Below, in pieces: positions 17,798 to 26,269 of a DNA stretch of 64,000 bases. Origin of the DNA: Allobogoriella deserti (GTDB lineage Bacteria > Actinomycetota > Actinomycetes > Actinomycetales > Actinomycetaceae); NCBI RefSeq assembly GCF_042680605.1, contig NZ_JBHUEE010000011.1, positions 78,190 through 142,189 on the forward strand. Direction: 5' to 3'. Each line of letters starts with the position of its first letter. Within the stretch, counting starts at the first letter, position 1. The position numbers and the translations under genes were made by a program. Under the pieces are notes generated by a model that searched no databases, was not told the origin of the DNA, and saw nothing but the letters and a program-made list of their open reading frames with translations.

Positions 17798-18559
17798 ATG
17801 ACGCAGAGCCTGTGCGTGGAGGACGTCCACGTGACGTTCAAGAACACCTGCATCATCGACGGCTTGTCGTTGTCCGTCGACGACGACGAGTTCGTCAGCA
17901 TCGTCGGCACGTCCGGGTGCGGGAAGACCACCTTCCTGCGGGCGCTGGGCGGGCTGTTGCCGAACAGTGCCCGGATCGGCCGCACGGAGCTGCACGGCAG
18001 TGCGCTCCAGGCGCCGGAACCGCGCGTGGCCATGGTCTTCCAGCACTTCGGCCTCTTCCCGTGGAAGACCGTGGAGGAGAACATCCTCTACGGCGTGCGG
18101 GTCCAGGGCCGGACCGAGCCGCGCGAACGGATGGAGCGGCTGCTGGAGGTCATGCACCTCGGCCACGCCCGGAAGAAGTATCCGCGGCAGCTCTCCGGGG
18201 GCATGAAGCAACGCACCGGGATCGCCCGCGCGCTCGTGCTCGAGCCGGAACTGCTGCTGCTGGACGAGCCGCTGAGCGCCGTCGACGCCATCACCCGCGA
18301 GGTGATGCAGCAGGAGGTGATCGAGCTCATCGAGGCCGAGCCGCGCACCGCGTTGCTCGTCACCCACGACCTCGACGAGGCGATCATCATGTCCGACCGG
18401 ATCGTCGTGCTCGGCGGGCCGCCGGCCCACGTCGTGCTCGATATCCGCTCCCCCATCGAACGGCCCCGGACCCTGGAGACGGTCCGGAGCCATCCGGAGT
18501 ACCTCGGCCTGCGCCGCCGGTTGTGGGGCGCGCTCGAGTCCGGGAGGGCCGCCGCATGA
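17798..18559 (+). CDS. ABC transporter ATPase, SsuB/TauB-like
   Basis: 253 residues. Walker A GTSGCGKTTF, Q-loop MVFQHFGLFPW, signature LSGGMKQR, Walker B LLLLDEPLSAVD and switch VTHDLDEA are all intact. The WK after the Q-loop and the overall length match ATPases of nitrate/sulfonate/taurine/hydroxymethylpyrimidine importers. AAGGAG precedes the ATG. Its stop overlaps the permease ATG by four bases. It energises the importer formed with the next two genes. Confidence 0.93.
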   Translation: MTQSLCVEDVHVTFKNTCIIDGLSLSVDDDEFVSIVGTSGCGKTTFLRALGGLLPNSARIGRTELHGSALQAPEPRVAMVFQHFGLFPWKTVEENILYGVRVQGRTEPRERMERLLEVMHLGHARKKYPRQLSGGMKQRTGIARALVLEPELLLLDEPLSAVDAITREVMQQEVIELIEAEPRTALLVTHDLDEAIIMSDRIVVLGGPPAHVVLDIRSPIERPRTLETVRSHPEYLGLRRRLWGALESGRAAA

Positions 18560-19422
18560 CCACCTCACCCACATCCGAGAACAACGTCCAGCCGCGCCGC
18601 GTCGACCCCCTGGCGACGACAGCCTCCCAGGAGGAGGTCCGCCAGCGGCGGGCGATGAAGATCAGCCAGCCAACGCGCAACCGGCGCATCGTCGTGCGCT
18701 ACGCCTCCCTGGCGATTCTCCTGCTGATCTGGGAGATCTACGGACGCAACGTCAATCCGGTGCTGTTCACGTATCCGGTGGCCATCGTCGAGTCGGCCGT
18801 GGACATGGTCGCCGACGGGACGTGGCTGACCGCCACGTGGCAGACCGGTTCGGTGCTCGCCGTCGGGGCGACAGCGGGTGTGCTGCTCGGCATCGGCACC
18901 GGCTTGCTCGCCGGTCGCAGCTGGATCGCCAAGGAGATCCTCGACATCCCGATCAGCGCCCTGTACGCGCTGCCCGCGGTAGCCCTGATCCCGGTGATCG
19001 TGCTGTGGTTCGGCTTCGGTGACCCGGCGAAGATCTTCATCGTCGCGTTCTTCGTCTTCTTCCCCGTGGTCATCAACACCACCCGCGGCGTGGAGGAGGT
19101 CGAGTCCGAGCTGCTCGAGGTCACCCGGTCGTTCTGCTCCTCGGAGCGTGCGGTGTGGCGTGACCTGCTCATCCCGGCCTCGTTGCCGTACGTCTTCACC
19201 GGCATCAAGCTCGCCATCGGCCGTGGTCTGGTCGGCGTGATCGTGGCGGAGTTCTTCACCGCCATCTCCGGCCTCGGCAACCTCATCGTCACGAACTCGA
19301 ACTCGTTCCAGACGGCACGCACGTTCGTGCCGATCGTGACGCTCTCCCTCATCGGCGTCGTCCTGACGGCGATCCTCGGCGTGGTCGAGCGAGCGCTCGC
19401 GCCGTGGCGCCGCGACGCCTGA
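18556..19422 (+). CDS. ABC transporter permease, SsuC-like
   Basis: 288 residues: a cytoplasmic N-terminal tail of about 50 residues, then six membrane segments. The conserved EAA-like coupling region is EVTRSFCSSERAVWRDLLIPASLPYVFTGIK. It belongs to the BPD type 1 family of sulfonate/nitrate/THI5-type importers. ATGA overlap with the ATPase stop shows translational coupling. Confidence 0.93.
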   Translation: MTTSPTSENNVQPRRVDPLATTASQEEVRQRRAMKISQPTRNRRIVVRYASLAILLLIWEIYGRNVNPVLFTYPVAIVESAVDMVADGTWLTATWQTGSVLAVGATAGVLLGIGTGLLAGRSWIAKEILDIPISALYALPAVALIPVIVLWFGFGDPAKIFIVAFFVFFPVVINTTRGVEEVESELLEVTRSFCSSERAVWRDLLIPASLPYVFTGIKLAIGRGLVGVIVAEFFTAISGLGNLIVTNSNSFQTARTFVPIVTLSLIGVVLTAILGVVERALAPWRRDA

Positions 19423-19444
19423 GCCCACTGAGAAGGAAGTGACA

Positions 19445-20506
19445 ATGATGTCCACACGTGTGCTGACCCTGCGCGGGTCACCGCGCCGCCGCGGCGGGAT
19501 CGCCGCCGTCGTCGGCCTGTCCCTCGTCGCCCTGGCGGCGTGCTCCGGCGCCGGAGGTGACGACGACGGCGGACCGGCTCAGATCCGGATCGCGTTGCCG
19601 ACCGGCGTGACCAGCTTCGCCAACGCCGACGTGGTGGTCGCCGACGAGCTCGGCTACTTCGAGGACGCCGGAATCGAGGTGGAGATCATGAACCTGCGGT
19701 CGGGCACCTCGGTGGCCAACGGTGTGGTCGGCGGCGAGTTCGAGGTGGGCGGCGCCAGCATCGAACCGGTCGTCAACGCGTTCGCCGGAGGTGCCGAGAT
19801 CAGCGTCTTCGCCTCCTACGCCGACCGCCTCGAGGTGGAGCTGGTGGTGCCCGAGGACGTGCAGAGCGTCGAGGACCTCGCGGGCCGTGACCTCGGTATC
19901 CAGGAGGTCGGCGCGTTCCGTGAGGCGATGACGCGGATGGTGCTCGAGGACGCGGGCATGACACCGAACGACGTCAACTACGTGTCCGTCTCCTCCGACG
20001 CCTACGTCTCCGGCCTCGTGCAGGGGCAGATCGCCTCGGCGGTCCTGCACCCGGAACAGGGATTCCAGGCCGCGGCCGAGGACCCGAGTCTGCACCCGCT
20101 GGTGAACCTCTACGAGATCGAGCCGGACTACTTCTACGGCGCCTACTTCGCCGACAACGCCTGGCTCGAGGACAACCCCGACGCCGCACGCGGCTTCGCC
20201 CAGGCACTCACCCGCGCGCACCGCACCATGTACGCCGAACGCGACCGCGTGGTGCCGATCATCGCCGAGGTGACCTCGATGGAGGAGTCCGTCATCGACG
20301 ACGCCTGGGAGGTCTACATGCAGGACGTCCAGGCGTTCCCGCGCAACGTCGGCCTCGAGGAGAATCGCCTCGAGTACACCCTCGAGCGCATGCAGCAGAT
20401 GGAGACGCTCGCGCCCGGGGCCGAGGTGGACCTGGCCGAGCTGATCGACCGTGGGCCGATGGAAGCGGCCGTCGAGGAGCTCGGCGAGGCCGAGCAACGG
20501 GAGTGA
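19445..20506 (+). CDS. ABC substrate-binding lipoprotein, NMT1/THI5 (SsuA-like)
   Basis: 353 residues. The signal peptide ends in LVALAAC, a lipobox giving a lipid-anchored protein outside the membrane. The mature start has IRIALPTGVTSFANADVVVADELGYFEDAG, the hallmark of NMT1/SsuA-type binding proteins. ATG 19445 is chosen (AAGGAAG five bases before); GTG 19439 is possible. This family binds sulfonates, nitrate, pyrimidine precursors or aromatic acids. It closes the operon and faces the exported sulfatase at 20540. Confidence 0.92.
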   Translation: MMSTRVLTLRGSPRRRGGIAAVVGLSLVALAACSGAGGDDDGGPAQIRIALPTGVTSFANADVVVADELGYFEDAGIEVEIMNLRSGTSVANGVVGGEFEVGGASIEPVVNAFAGGAEISVFASYADRLEVELVVPEDVQSVEDLAGRDLGIQEVGAFREAMTRMVLEDAGMTPNDVNYVSVSSDAYVSGLVQGQIASAVLHPEQGFQAAAEDPSLHPLVNLYEIEPDYFYGAYFADNAWLEDNPDAARGFAQALTRAHRTMYAERDRVVPIIAEVTSMEESVIDDAWEVYMQDVQAFPRNVGLEENRLEYTLERMQQMETLAPGAEVDLAELIDRGPMEAAVEELGEAEQRE

Positions 20507-20539
20507 GTGGGTGGCAGAGGTTGCGTTGCCGCCCGCCCG

Positions 20540-21877
20540 TCAGGCCGGCGCCACCTCGGCCTCCATCTCCTCGATGATCGCGGTCAGGCGTTCGACGACG
20601 TCCGGATTCCGGCTGGCCAGGTTGTAGCTCTCCCCCGAGTCCCGCTCGAGGTCGTACAGCTCTGGTAGACGCCGGGTGGTCTCGTCCTGGCGCTGGGCGT
20701 GCAGCTTCCAGCGGCCGTCGCGAACGGCGGAGAGACTGCCGTCGTCGTCGTCGAAGTAGTAGATCGGAGTGCGCGGCACACTGCGCCGTCCTTCGAGGAC
20801 GGCCCGCACGTTGGTGCCGTCAAGGGTCACGTCCGGGTCCGGCTCCACACCGGCGTAGGAACACAGAGTCGGCAGCAGGTCGATGACCGTCACCGGGAAG
20901 TCGTGCTCGCGGCGGCGCGGGACCACCCCGGGCCACCGGACGATGAACGGCACCCGGAGACCGCCCTCGTAGGTCCCGATCTTGCGTCCGCGGAAGGGAC
21001 CGCTGCTGCCGTCGAACCACGGCCCGTTGTCGCTGGTGACGATCACGAGCGTGTTCTCGTCCAGGCCACGGGAGGACAGCGCCTCGAACAGCACGCCGAG
21101 GTAGTGGTCCAGGGATTCGACGACGTCGCCGTACTCACCGGCCTCGGACTGGCCGTCGAAGCGTGACTCGACGGCGAGCGGGAGGTGCGGCATGGTCTCG
21201 GCGAGATAGATGAAGAACGGGTCGTCCCCGGCGCGGTCGATCGCGGCGATGGCCTCCTCGGTGTACCGGCGGGTCAGGGTGGACTGGTCCACCGGGTCCT
21301 CGATCATCTCCTCGTCCCGCCAGAGCTGGAACGGTGTCATGTCGTTGCTGTAGAGCGCGCCGAAGAAGTGGTCGAACCCGTGCCGAGTGGGGTTGTGCTC
21401 CGGCTGGGAGCCCAGATGCCACTTACCGATGCAGGTGGTCGAATACCCGGCCTGTTTGAGGTACTCGGGAATGGTGCGTTCGTCGGCGGACAATCCCTTG
21501 GTGTCCTCCGGGAACAGCACGTGCGGCAGTCCCGCCCGCGGCGGGACCCGGCCGGTCAGCAGTCCGGCACGCGACGGCGTGCACACCGTGTGCCCGGCGT
21601 AGCCGTGGGTGAACCGGGTGCCCTGACGCGCCAGTCGGTCCAGGTGGGGGGTGTGGATCATCGGCGAGCCGTAGCAGCTCAGGTCGCCGTACCCGAGGTC
21701 GTCGATGAAGACGACGAGGATGTTCGGCGGCCGGGATGACGGCGGGCCGGCCGACTGCGCCGCGGCCGCGGGCTCCGCATATGCCGACGTCGCACCGGCA
21801 CCAGCACCGAGCATCGCCGCCGCCCCGCCGAGGAGCACGTCGCGCCTCCCGACGCCGGCCTGTCCCTGTCGTGTCAT
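20540..21877 (-). CDS. Exported sulfatase with Tat signal
   Basis: 445 residues. GRRDVLLGG at 10-18 is a twin-arginine signal followed by an Ala-rich h-region and a SAYAEP cleavage area, so it is exported folded. NILVVFIDDLGYGDLS starts the catalytic domain; CTPSR at 99-103 is the formylglycine signature; GKWH is at 151-154; TSDNGPW near the C-terminal half binds metal. ATG 21877 is chosen, with AAGGAG five bases before; GTG 21883 and 21880 are weaker. Being the only exported sulfatase here, it may release a ligand for the SsuA-like importer opposite (inference). Confidence 0.92.
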   Translation of the reverse strand: MTRQGQAGVGRRDVLLGGAAAMLGAGAGATSAYAEPAAAAQSAGPPSSRPPNILVVFIDDLGYGDLSCYGSPMIHTPHLDRLARQGTRFTHGYAGHTVCTPSRAGLLTGRVPPRAGLPHVLFPEDTKGLSADERTIPEYLKQAGYSTTCIGKWHLGSQPEHNPTRHGFDHFFGALYSNDMTPFQLWRDEEMIEDPVDQSTLTRRYTEEAIAAIDRAGDDPFFIYLAETMPHLPLAVESRFDGQSEAGEYGDVVESLDHYLGVLFEALSSRGLDENTLVIVTSDNGPWFDGSSGPFRGRKIGTYEGGLRVPFIVRWPGVVPRRREHDFPVTVIDLLPTLCSYAGVEPDPDVTLDGTNVRAVLEGRRSVPRTPIYYFDDDDGSLSAVRDGRWKLHAQRQDETTRRLPELYDLERDSGESYNLASRNPDVVERLTAIIEEMEAEVAPA

Positions 21878-21890
21878 CACCACTCCTTCG

Positions 21891-21904
21891 TGAAATCGTT
21901 TTCA
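21891..21904. promoter_or_regulatory. LacI/CRE-type operator upstream of sulfatase
   Basis: TGAAATCGTTTTCA fits the LacI-family consensus T-G-W-A-A-N-C-G-N-T-N-W-C-A at every fixed position. It lies 13 bases before the sulfatase ATG at 21877, overlapping the expected promoter. The LacI gene directly upstream (21994-23016) is the likely regulator. Confidence 0.6.
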
Positions 21905-21993
21905 GCGACAGTAGAGCTGAGCCGCCCGACGGTCAAGGACGGAGTCTGTCCGCTACGGCTCTTCGTCAGCGCGCCGCTCGGCGCACCAACTGA

Positions 21994-23016
21994 CTACGCG
22001 TGCGCGCCGCAGGACTCACGCACGATCAGCTCCACCGGGAACACCTGGTGGGAGGCTTCTTCGGGTGGCGAGATGAGCCGGTCGACCGCGGCCGCAGCCA
22101 TCTCCTCGATGGGCTGGCGCACCGACGTCAGCCCCGGCCAGGCGTAAGCCGATTCCCACGAGCCGTCGAAGGAGATCACGGCCACGTCCTCAGGTACCCG
22201 CACGCCGCACTCGTGGAGTCCGCGCAGCACGCCGAGGGCGGTGCGGTCGGAGACCACGAACACGGCACGCGGCGGCGAGGAGAGGTCTGCCAGCTCCAGC
22301 GCCGCCTGGCGCCCGCCCTCCCGGGTGAAGTCGACGTCGAACAGCGGCGAGGCCTCCACCCCGTGCTCGGCGCAGACCTCACGCCAGGCCCGGCGCCGAG
22401 GCTCCGACCGCGGCGCGTCCCCGACGAAGCCGATACTCGAGTAGCCGTGCTCGACGAGGTGTCCCATCGCCACGGTGGCTCCGCCGAACAGGTCCGCGCC
22501 GATGCTGTTTCCGCCGCCCGGCGCCTCCTCGGTGTTGACCAGCACCCAGGGCACCCCGACGGCGTCCAGCTCGGCCGGGTCGAGCTGCTGCTCGGATGAC
22601 GCAAGGAGTACGACGCCGTCGACCTGCCGGGAGGCGAACTCGCGCAGCTCCTGCATGGTGCGGGCCCGGCCTCCGCCGGGGGTACTCGCCGTGTACAGCG
22701 CGTACCCCCGGCTCGCCGCAGCGCGCTGCACGGCGTGGACGTACTCGGCAAAGATCGGGTTGGTGAAGATGGCGTCGTCGGCATCGACCGTGAGGAACGC
22801 CAGCGTCCGCGTCGACCCGGACCGCAGGGCACGCGCCGCCTGGTTGGGCCGGTACCCGAGCTCGGCGACCGCCTTGAGCACCCGTTGAGCGGTCTCCGGT
22901 GCCACCGGGGCGCCGCCGTTGAGGGTGTAGCTGACCACCGCGGCACTGACCCCCGCACGCTCCGCGACGTCCCGGCGGGTGACCGACCGACCGCCGCGAC
23001 CACCCTGGCGGACCAT
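21994..23016 (-). CDS. LacI-family transcriptional regulator
   Basis: 340 residues: helix-turn-helix SVTRRDVAERAGVSAAVVSYTLNGG at about 12-36, ligand domain from TRTLAFLTVDADDAIFTNP, C-terminal PVELIVRESCGAHA. ATG 23016 has GGAGG five bases upstream; GTG 23022 is an alternative. It lies 20 bases after the Gfo/Idh gene and 117 bases before the sulfatase, whose promoter carries a CRE-like site. It likely controls the sulfatase and perhaps the Gfo/Idh gene. Confidence 0.92.
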   Translation of the reverse strand: MVRQGGRGGRSVTRRDVAERAGVSAAVVSYTLNGGAPVAPETAQRVLKAVAELGYRPNQAARALRSGSTRTLAFLTVDADDAIFTNPIFAEYVHAVQRAAASRGYALYTASTPGGGRARTMQELREFASRQVDGVVLLASSEQQLDPAELDAVGVPWVLVNTEEAPGGGNSIGADLFGGATVAMGHLVEHGYSSIGFVGDAPRSEPRRRAWREVCAEHGVEASPLFDVDFTREGGRQAALELADLSSPPRAVFVVSDRTALGVLRGLHECGVRVPEDVAVISFDGSWESAYAWPGLTSVRQPIEEMAAAAVDRLISPPEEASHQVFPVELIVRESCGAHA

Positions 23017-23036
23017 GCGCACCTCCGGCCGTAATT

Positions 23037-24272
23037 CTAGGCGCGGCCGGATGTCACCGCCTCGAGCCGCTCGGGCGCGGGCCCGAGGTCGTCGATCTCG
23101 AGGCGTTCGCCGCCGCGGCGGGCCGATTCCATCGCGACCAGACCGGGCAGGGTGAACCGGGCGGCGACCCAGGCGTTGACGGTCGGCACGGCGGATTGCT
23201 CGACGGCCCGGACGAAGTCGTCCGCGAGGAGCTGGTGCGAGCCCTCGTGCCCGTTCGGGGCGTGCGCGTAGGTCTCCGGCAGCCGGCGGGTGTCCTCGTC
23301 GTGGATCGGGGCGTGCCCGGAGACGAAGCCCTTGCGCAGCGACGGCGCGACATTCGCCAGCATCGGGTCGTCCTCGCTCAGGGTCTCCCGGTTGGCGATC
23401 TGGTCCGAGACGTCACTCACGCCCTGCTTGTCCTGCCACACCGAGGTGGTCGCGAGCTGCTCGAAGCTGCCGTCGGTGCCGAAGTAGCGGAACCGGCTCT
23501 CTCGCAGCGGCGAGGGGTAGCCGACGCGCCGGAACTCGTTGATGCGCATCATGCCGCCGTCGGCGAGGTGGAACAGCGCCGTCATGTTGGAGAAGTCGTT
23601 GTCGAACATCGAGACCTCGGTGTCGAAGACGCCGTCCCCGAGGTGATCGCGCATGCCGAAGCAACTCACCGCGACGGCGTGGGTCGGGATGGCACCGAGG
23701 ACCCCGCCGATGGAGTGGGTCGGGTACCACATGGGCGGGTAGCTCGCGGTCGACTTCCACGCCTCACCACCGCTGTAGCGGTAGGCGTCGTAGAAGCCGA
23801 GGTGCATGTCGTGCAGGTAGTCGCCCTCGGTGTAGAACACCCGCCCGAACTCCCCCGCCGCGAGCTTCTTGCGGGCGAAGACCGTCGCGGGGTTGTAGTA
23901 GCTCGTCTCCCCCATCATGTACGTCAGGCCAGTCCGCTCGACGGCGTCGATGATCGCGGCGATCTCCTCACGAGAGGTGGCCATCGGCACCGCCGAGTAC
24001 ACGTGCTTGCCGGCCTCGAGCGCGCGGACCACGAGTGGCCCGTGCGTCCACCGCTGGGTGAAGATCGCGACGGCGTCCACAGCCGGATCCGCCAGCATCG
24101 CCTCGAAGTCCGCATGCGTCCCGGCGAGCCCGAGCTCATCGACCAGACGTCCGGCGCGTTCAGGCAGCACGTCGGTGGCCGTCACCCGATCCACGCCGGG
24201 GTGCAGGTCGAACAACGAGGCGAAGTGGGCGGAGAACTGACCGGCACCGACGATGCCGAGGGTGAATCCCAT
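23037..24272 (-). CDS. Gfo/Idh/MocA-family oxidoreductase
   Basis: About 411 residues. GIVGAGQFSAHFASLF is the N-terminal Rossmann glycine loop. In place of the canonical E-K-P motif it has AGKHVYSAVPMA, so the lysine normally used in catalysis is absent at that spot; an adjacent NPATVFARKKLAAGEFG and a C-terminal beta domain are otherwise typical. The family oxidises sugars or inositols with NAD(P). ATG 24272 (MGFTLG) is chosen with GGAGGA upstream; 24290 would add six residues. It is downstream of the ABC operon ending at 24477. Confidence 0.85.
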   Translation of the reverse strand: MGFTLGIVGAGQFSAHFASLFDLHPGVDRVTATDVLPERAGRLVDELGLAGTHADFEAMLADPAVDAVAIFTQRWTHGPLVVRALEAGKHVYSAVPMATSREEIAAIIDAVERTGLTYMMGETSYYNPATVFARKKLAAGEFGRVFYTEGDYLHDMHLGFYDAYRYSGGEAWKSTASYPPMWYPTHSIGGVLGAIPTHAVAVSCFGMRDHLGDGVFDTEVSMFDNDFSNMTALFHLADGGMMRINEFRRVGYPSPLRESRFRYFGTDGSFEQLATTSVWQDKQGVSDVSDQIANRETLSEDDPMLANVAPSLRKGFVSGHAPIHDEDTRRLPETYAHAPNGHEGSHQLLADDFVRAVEQSAVPTVNAWVAARFTLPGLVAMESARRGGERLEIDDLGPAPERLEAVTSGRA

Positions 24273-24347
24273 GACTGAGTGCTCCTCCATCGTCGCGGCG
24301 GGACGCTAGGCATGTCCGGCCGCGACGCTAGCGGAGCGCTATTACTC

Positions 24348-24360
24348 GAGTCAATGACTC
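24348..24360. promoter_or_regulatory. Inverted repeat upstream of Gfo/Idh gene
   Basis: GAGTCA, A, TGACTC: perfect six-base arms around one base, 76 bases before the oxidoreductase ATG. It is a candidate operator for a dimeric regulator. Confidence 0.4.
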
Positions 24361-24420
24361 CTCACCTGGCTAACGTGGCGCTTTCACTCATCGAATCAAC
24401 CCGTGTCACCGGTCGAGTCC

Positions 24421-24450
24421 GACGGGTTCGACGGGTTCGACGGGTTCGAC
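24421..24450. repeat. 9-bp tandem repeat
   Basis: GACGGGTTC occurs three times head to tail and is followed by GACGG. It lies in the 204-base gap between the permease stop at 24477 and the Gfo/Idh start, so it is noncoding. It may be a slippage tract. Confidence 0.85.
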
Positions 24451-24476
24451 GGCGAAAGGTTTGGCATCCCCCACCG

Positions 24477-25388
24477 CTACGTCCCGCCGAGCCCAGAACT
24501 CGTGATGCCCTCGATGAACCGGCGCTGCAGCAGGAGGAACGCGAGGAGCATCGGCGCCGCCATGATGACGCCCGCAGCGGCGATCATCGTGTAGTCCTGC
24601 GTGAACCCCTGCCGGAAGTTGAACAGTGCGCTCGAGACGGGCAGGTACTCGTCGGACTGGATGAACGTCACGGCCAGCAGGAATTCGTTGTAGGACTGCA
24701 GCGTGGTCGTCAACGCCACGGTGAGCAGGCCCGGCCACGCCATCGGCATCACGACCTTGAGGAACACGGTGAACTCGTTGGCACCGTCCAGCCGTGCCGC
24801 GTTCTCGTAGTCCGGTGGCATGTTCACCAGGAACGACCGCAGCAGCAGGGTCGCGAACGGTGAGAACACCGCGGCGTGAATGAGGATCAGGCCGAGATGC
24901 GTGTCGTACAGCTGCATCCGCGCCCACAGGTAGAACAGCGGGACCAGGAACAGCTGGATCGGCAGCGATGACGCCACGAGCAGGTAGACCACGACCCAGC
25001 CGCCGCCCGGCACGTCGATGCGCGCCAGAGCGTAGGCACCACAGCTCGCCACGAGACATACGAGAACAACCGTTCCGGCGACGATGACGGCCGAGTTCAG
25101 CAGACCGATACCGATACGGCCCGTGGTCCAGGCCTCGACGAAGTTCGCCCAGAGCCATTGCCGTGGCAGGCCGACCGGGTTCTCCGCCAGTTCGGACTGG
25201 GACTTCAGCGATGAGGTGAGAAACAGGTAGAGCGGCGCGAGCGAGACGAGCCCGAGGGCGACGAGCACCGCATGTCTGGTGACGGCTCCCCGACGCGGCC
25301 TCGTCGGTCCGCTCCCCCGGCCCGCGCGTCCTCGTCCGGCCTGTGTCCTCACGCCCGGAGGCGTACTGACGGCGGTCAAATGTCCCAC
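24477..25388 (-). CDS. Carbohydrate ABC permease, MalG-like
   Basis: 303 residues with six membrane segments and the coupling motif ENAARLDGANEFTVFLKVVMPMAWPG typical of sugar importer permeases of the MalG group. GTG 25388 is chosen; it overlaps the end of the preceding permease gene. TTG 25379 would give a four-base overlap, so the exact start is uncertain. It is the last importer gene of the cluster reading from 35 kb. No ATPase gene is nearby; a shared MsiK-like ATPase elsewhere is usual in actinobacteria. Confidence 0.88.
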   Translation of the reverse strand: MGHLTAVSTPPGVRTQAGRGRAGRGSGPTRPRRGAVTRHAVLVALGLVSLAPLYLFLTSSLKSQSELAENPVGLPRQWLWANFVEAWTTGRIGIGLLNSAVIVAGTVVLVCLVASCGAYALARIDVPGGGWVVVYLLVASSLPIQLFLVPLFYLWARMQLYDTHLGLILIHAAVFSPFATLLLRSFLVNMPPDYENAARLDGANEFTVFLKVVMPMAWPGLLTVALTTTLQSYNEFLLAVTFIQSDEYLPVSSALFNFRQGFTQDYTMIAAAGVIMAAPMLLAFLLLQRRFIEGITSSGLGGT

Positions 25389-26269
25389 CCCCTCCACCGG
25401 CGCAGAGCGAGGTAACCGCCGACCATCACCACGCTGATGAGCGCCAGGACGATGCCCATCGCGGCGGCGTAGCCCGCCTCGTACGTGGAGAAGGCAGTCG
25501 TGTACAGCAACGTGCCGACCACCTCGGTGGCTCCGGCAGGCCCACCGCCGGTCATGATGTAGATGTAGTCGAAGACGAGGAACGACCAGATCACCGTCAT
25601 CAGCGCCATGAACACCAGCGTCGGGCGGATGCCGGGAATGGTGATGTGGAGGAACTGCTGCCATCCCGAGGCGCCGTCGAGCCGCGCCGCCTCGTAGAGG
25701 CTCGGGCTCACACTGGACATCGCCGCCATGAAGATCACCATCAGGTATCCCCACCACTGCCACGTGTTCGCCACCGCGACGGAGGCAAGCGCCGTATCCG
25801 GGTCACCCAGCAGATTCAGGTCCACACCGAGCACCGCAGTCAGTCCGTACTCCGGCGAATAGATGTTGGACCAGATACTCGCCACGACGATCGTCGCGAG
25901 CGTGTAGGGGATGAAGAACAGAACCCGGTAGATCACCTGGCCGTGCGTGGTGCGGGAGAGCAGGAATGCACCGGCAAGCGCGATCGAGATCGGCACGATG
26001 AGGAAGAACGCCGTCCACCAGAGGTTGTTCAGGAGCGCCTGGAGGAACTTCTCGTCGGAGAACAGGCGGACGTAGTTGTCCAGGCCCACGAAGTTCGCCG
26101 GTCCGAGGCCGGACCAGTCCGTGAAGGAGTACACGAAGCTCATCGCCCCAGGGGCGCCGATGACGAGCAGGTTGAGAGCAAGCAACGGCAGCAGGAAGAG
26201 CCAGCCGCGTGCCGCACGGCGCCTGCTCGGTGACAGGGTGGGGCGCATCTTTGCGCCGGTGACACTCAT
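25376..26269 (-). CDS. Carbohydrate ABC permease, MalF-like
   Basis: 297 residues, six membrane segments, with the coupling loop YEAARLDGASGWQQFLHITIPGIRP. It pairs with the permease at 24477 and the binding protein at 26266, with which it shares an ATGA overlap. This is the CUT1 layout, which imports oligosaccharides or glycosides. Confidence 0.92.
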   Translation of the reverse strand: MSVTGAKMRPTLSPSRRRAARGWLFLLPLLALNLLVIGAPGAMSFVYSFTDWSGLGPANFVGLDNYVRLFSDEKFLQALLNNLWWTAFFLIVPISIALAGAFLLSRTTHGQVIYRVLFFIPYTLATIVVASIWSNIYSPEYGLTAVLGVDLNLLGDPDTALASVAVANTWQWWGYLMVIFMAAMSSVSPSLYEAARLDGASGWQQFLHITIPGIRPTLVFMALMTVIWSFLVFDYIYIMTGGGPAGATEVVGTLLYTTAFSTYEAGYAAAMGIVLALISVVMVGGYLALRRWRGWDI

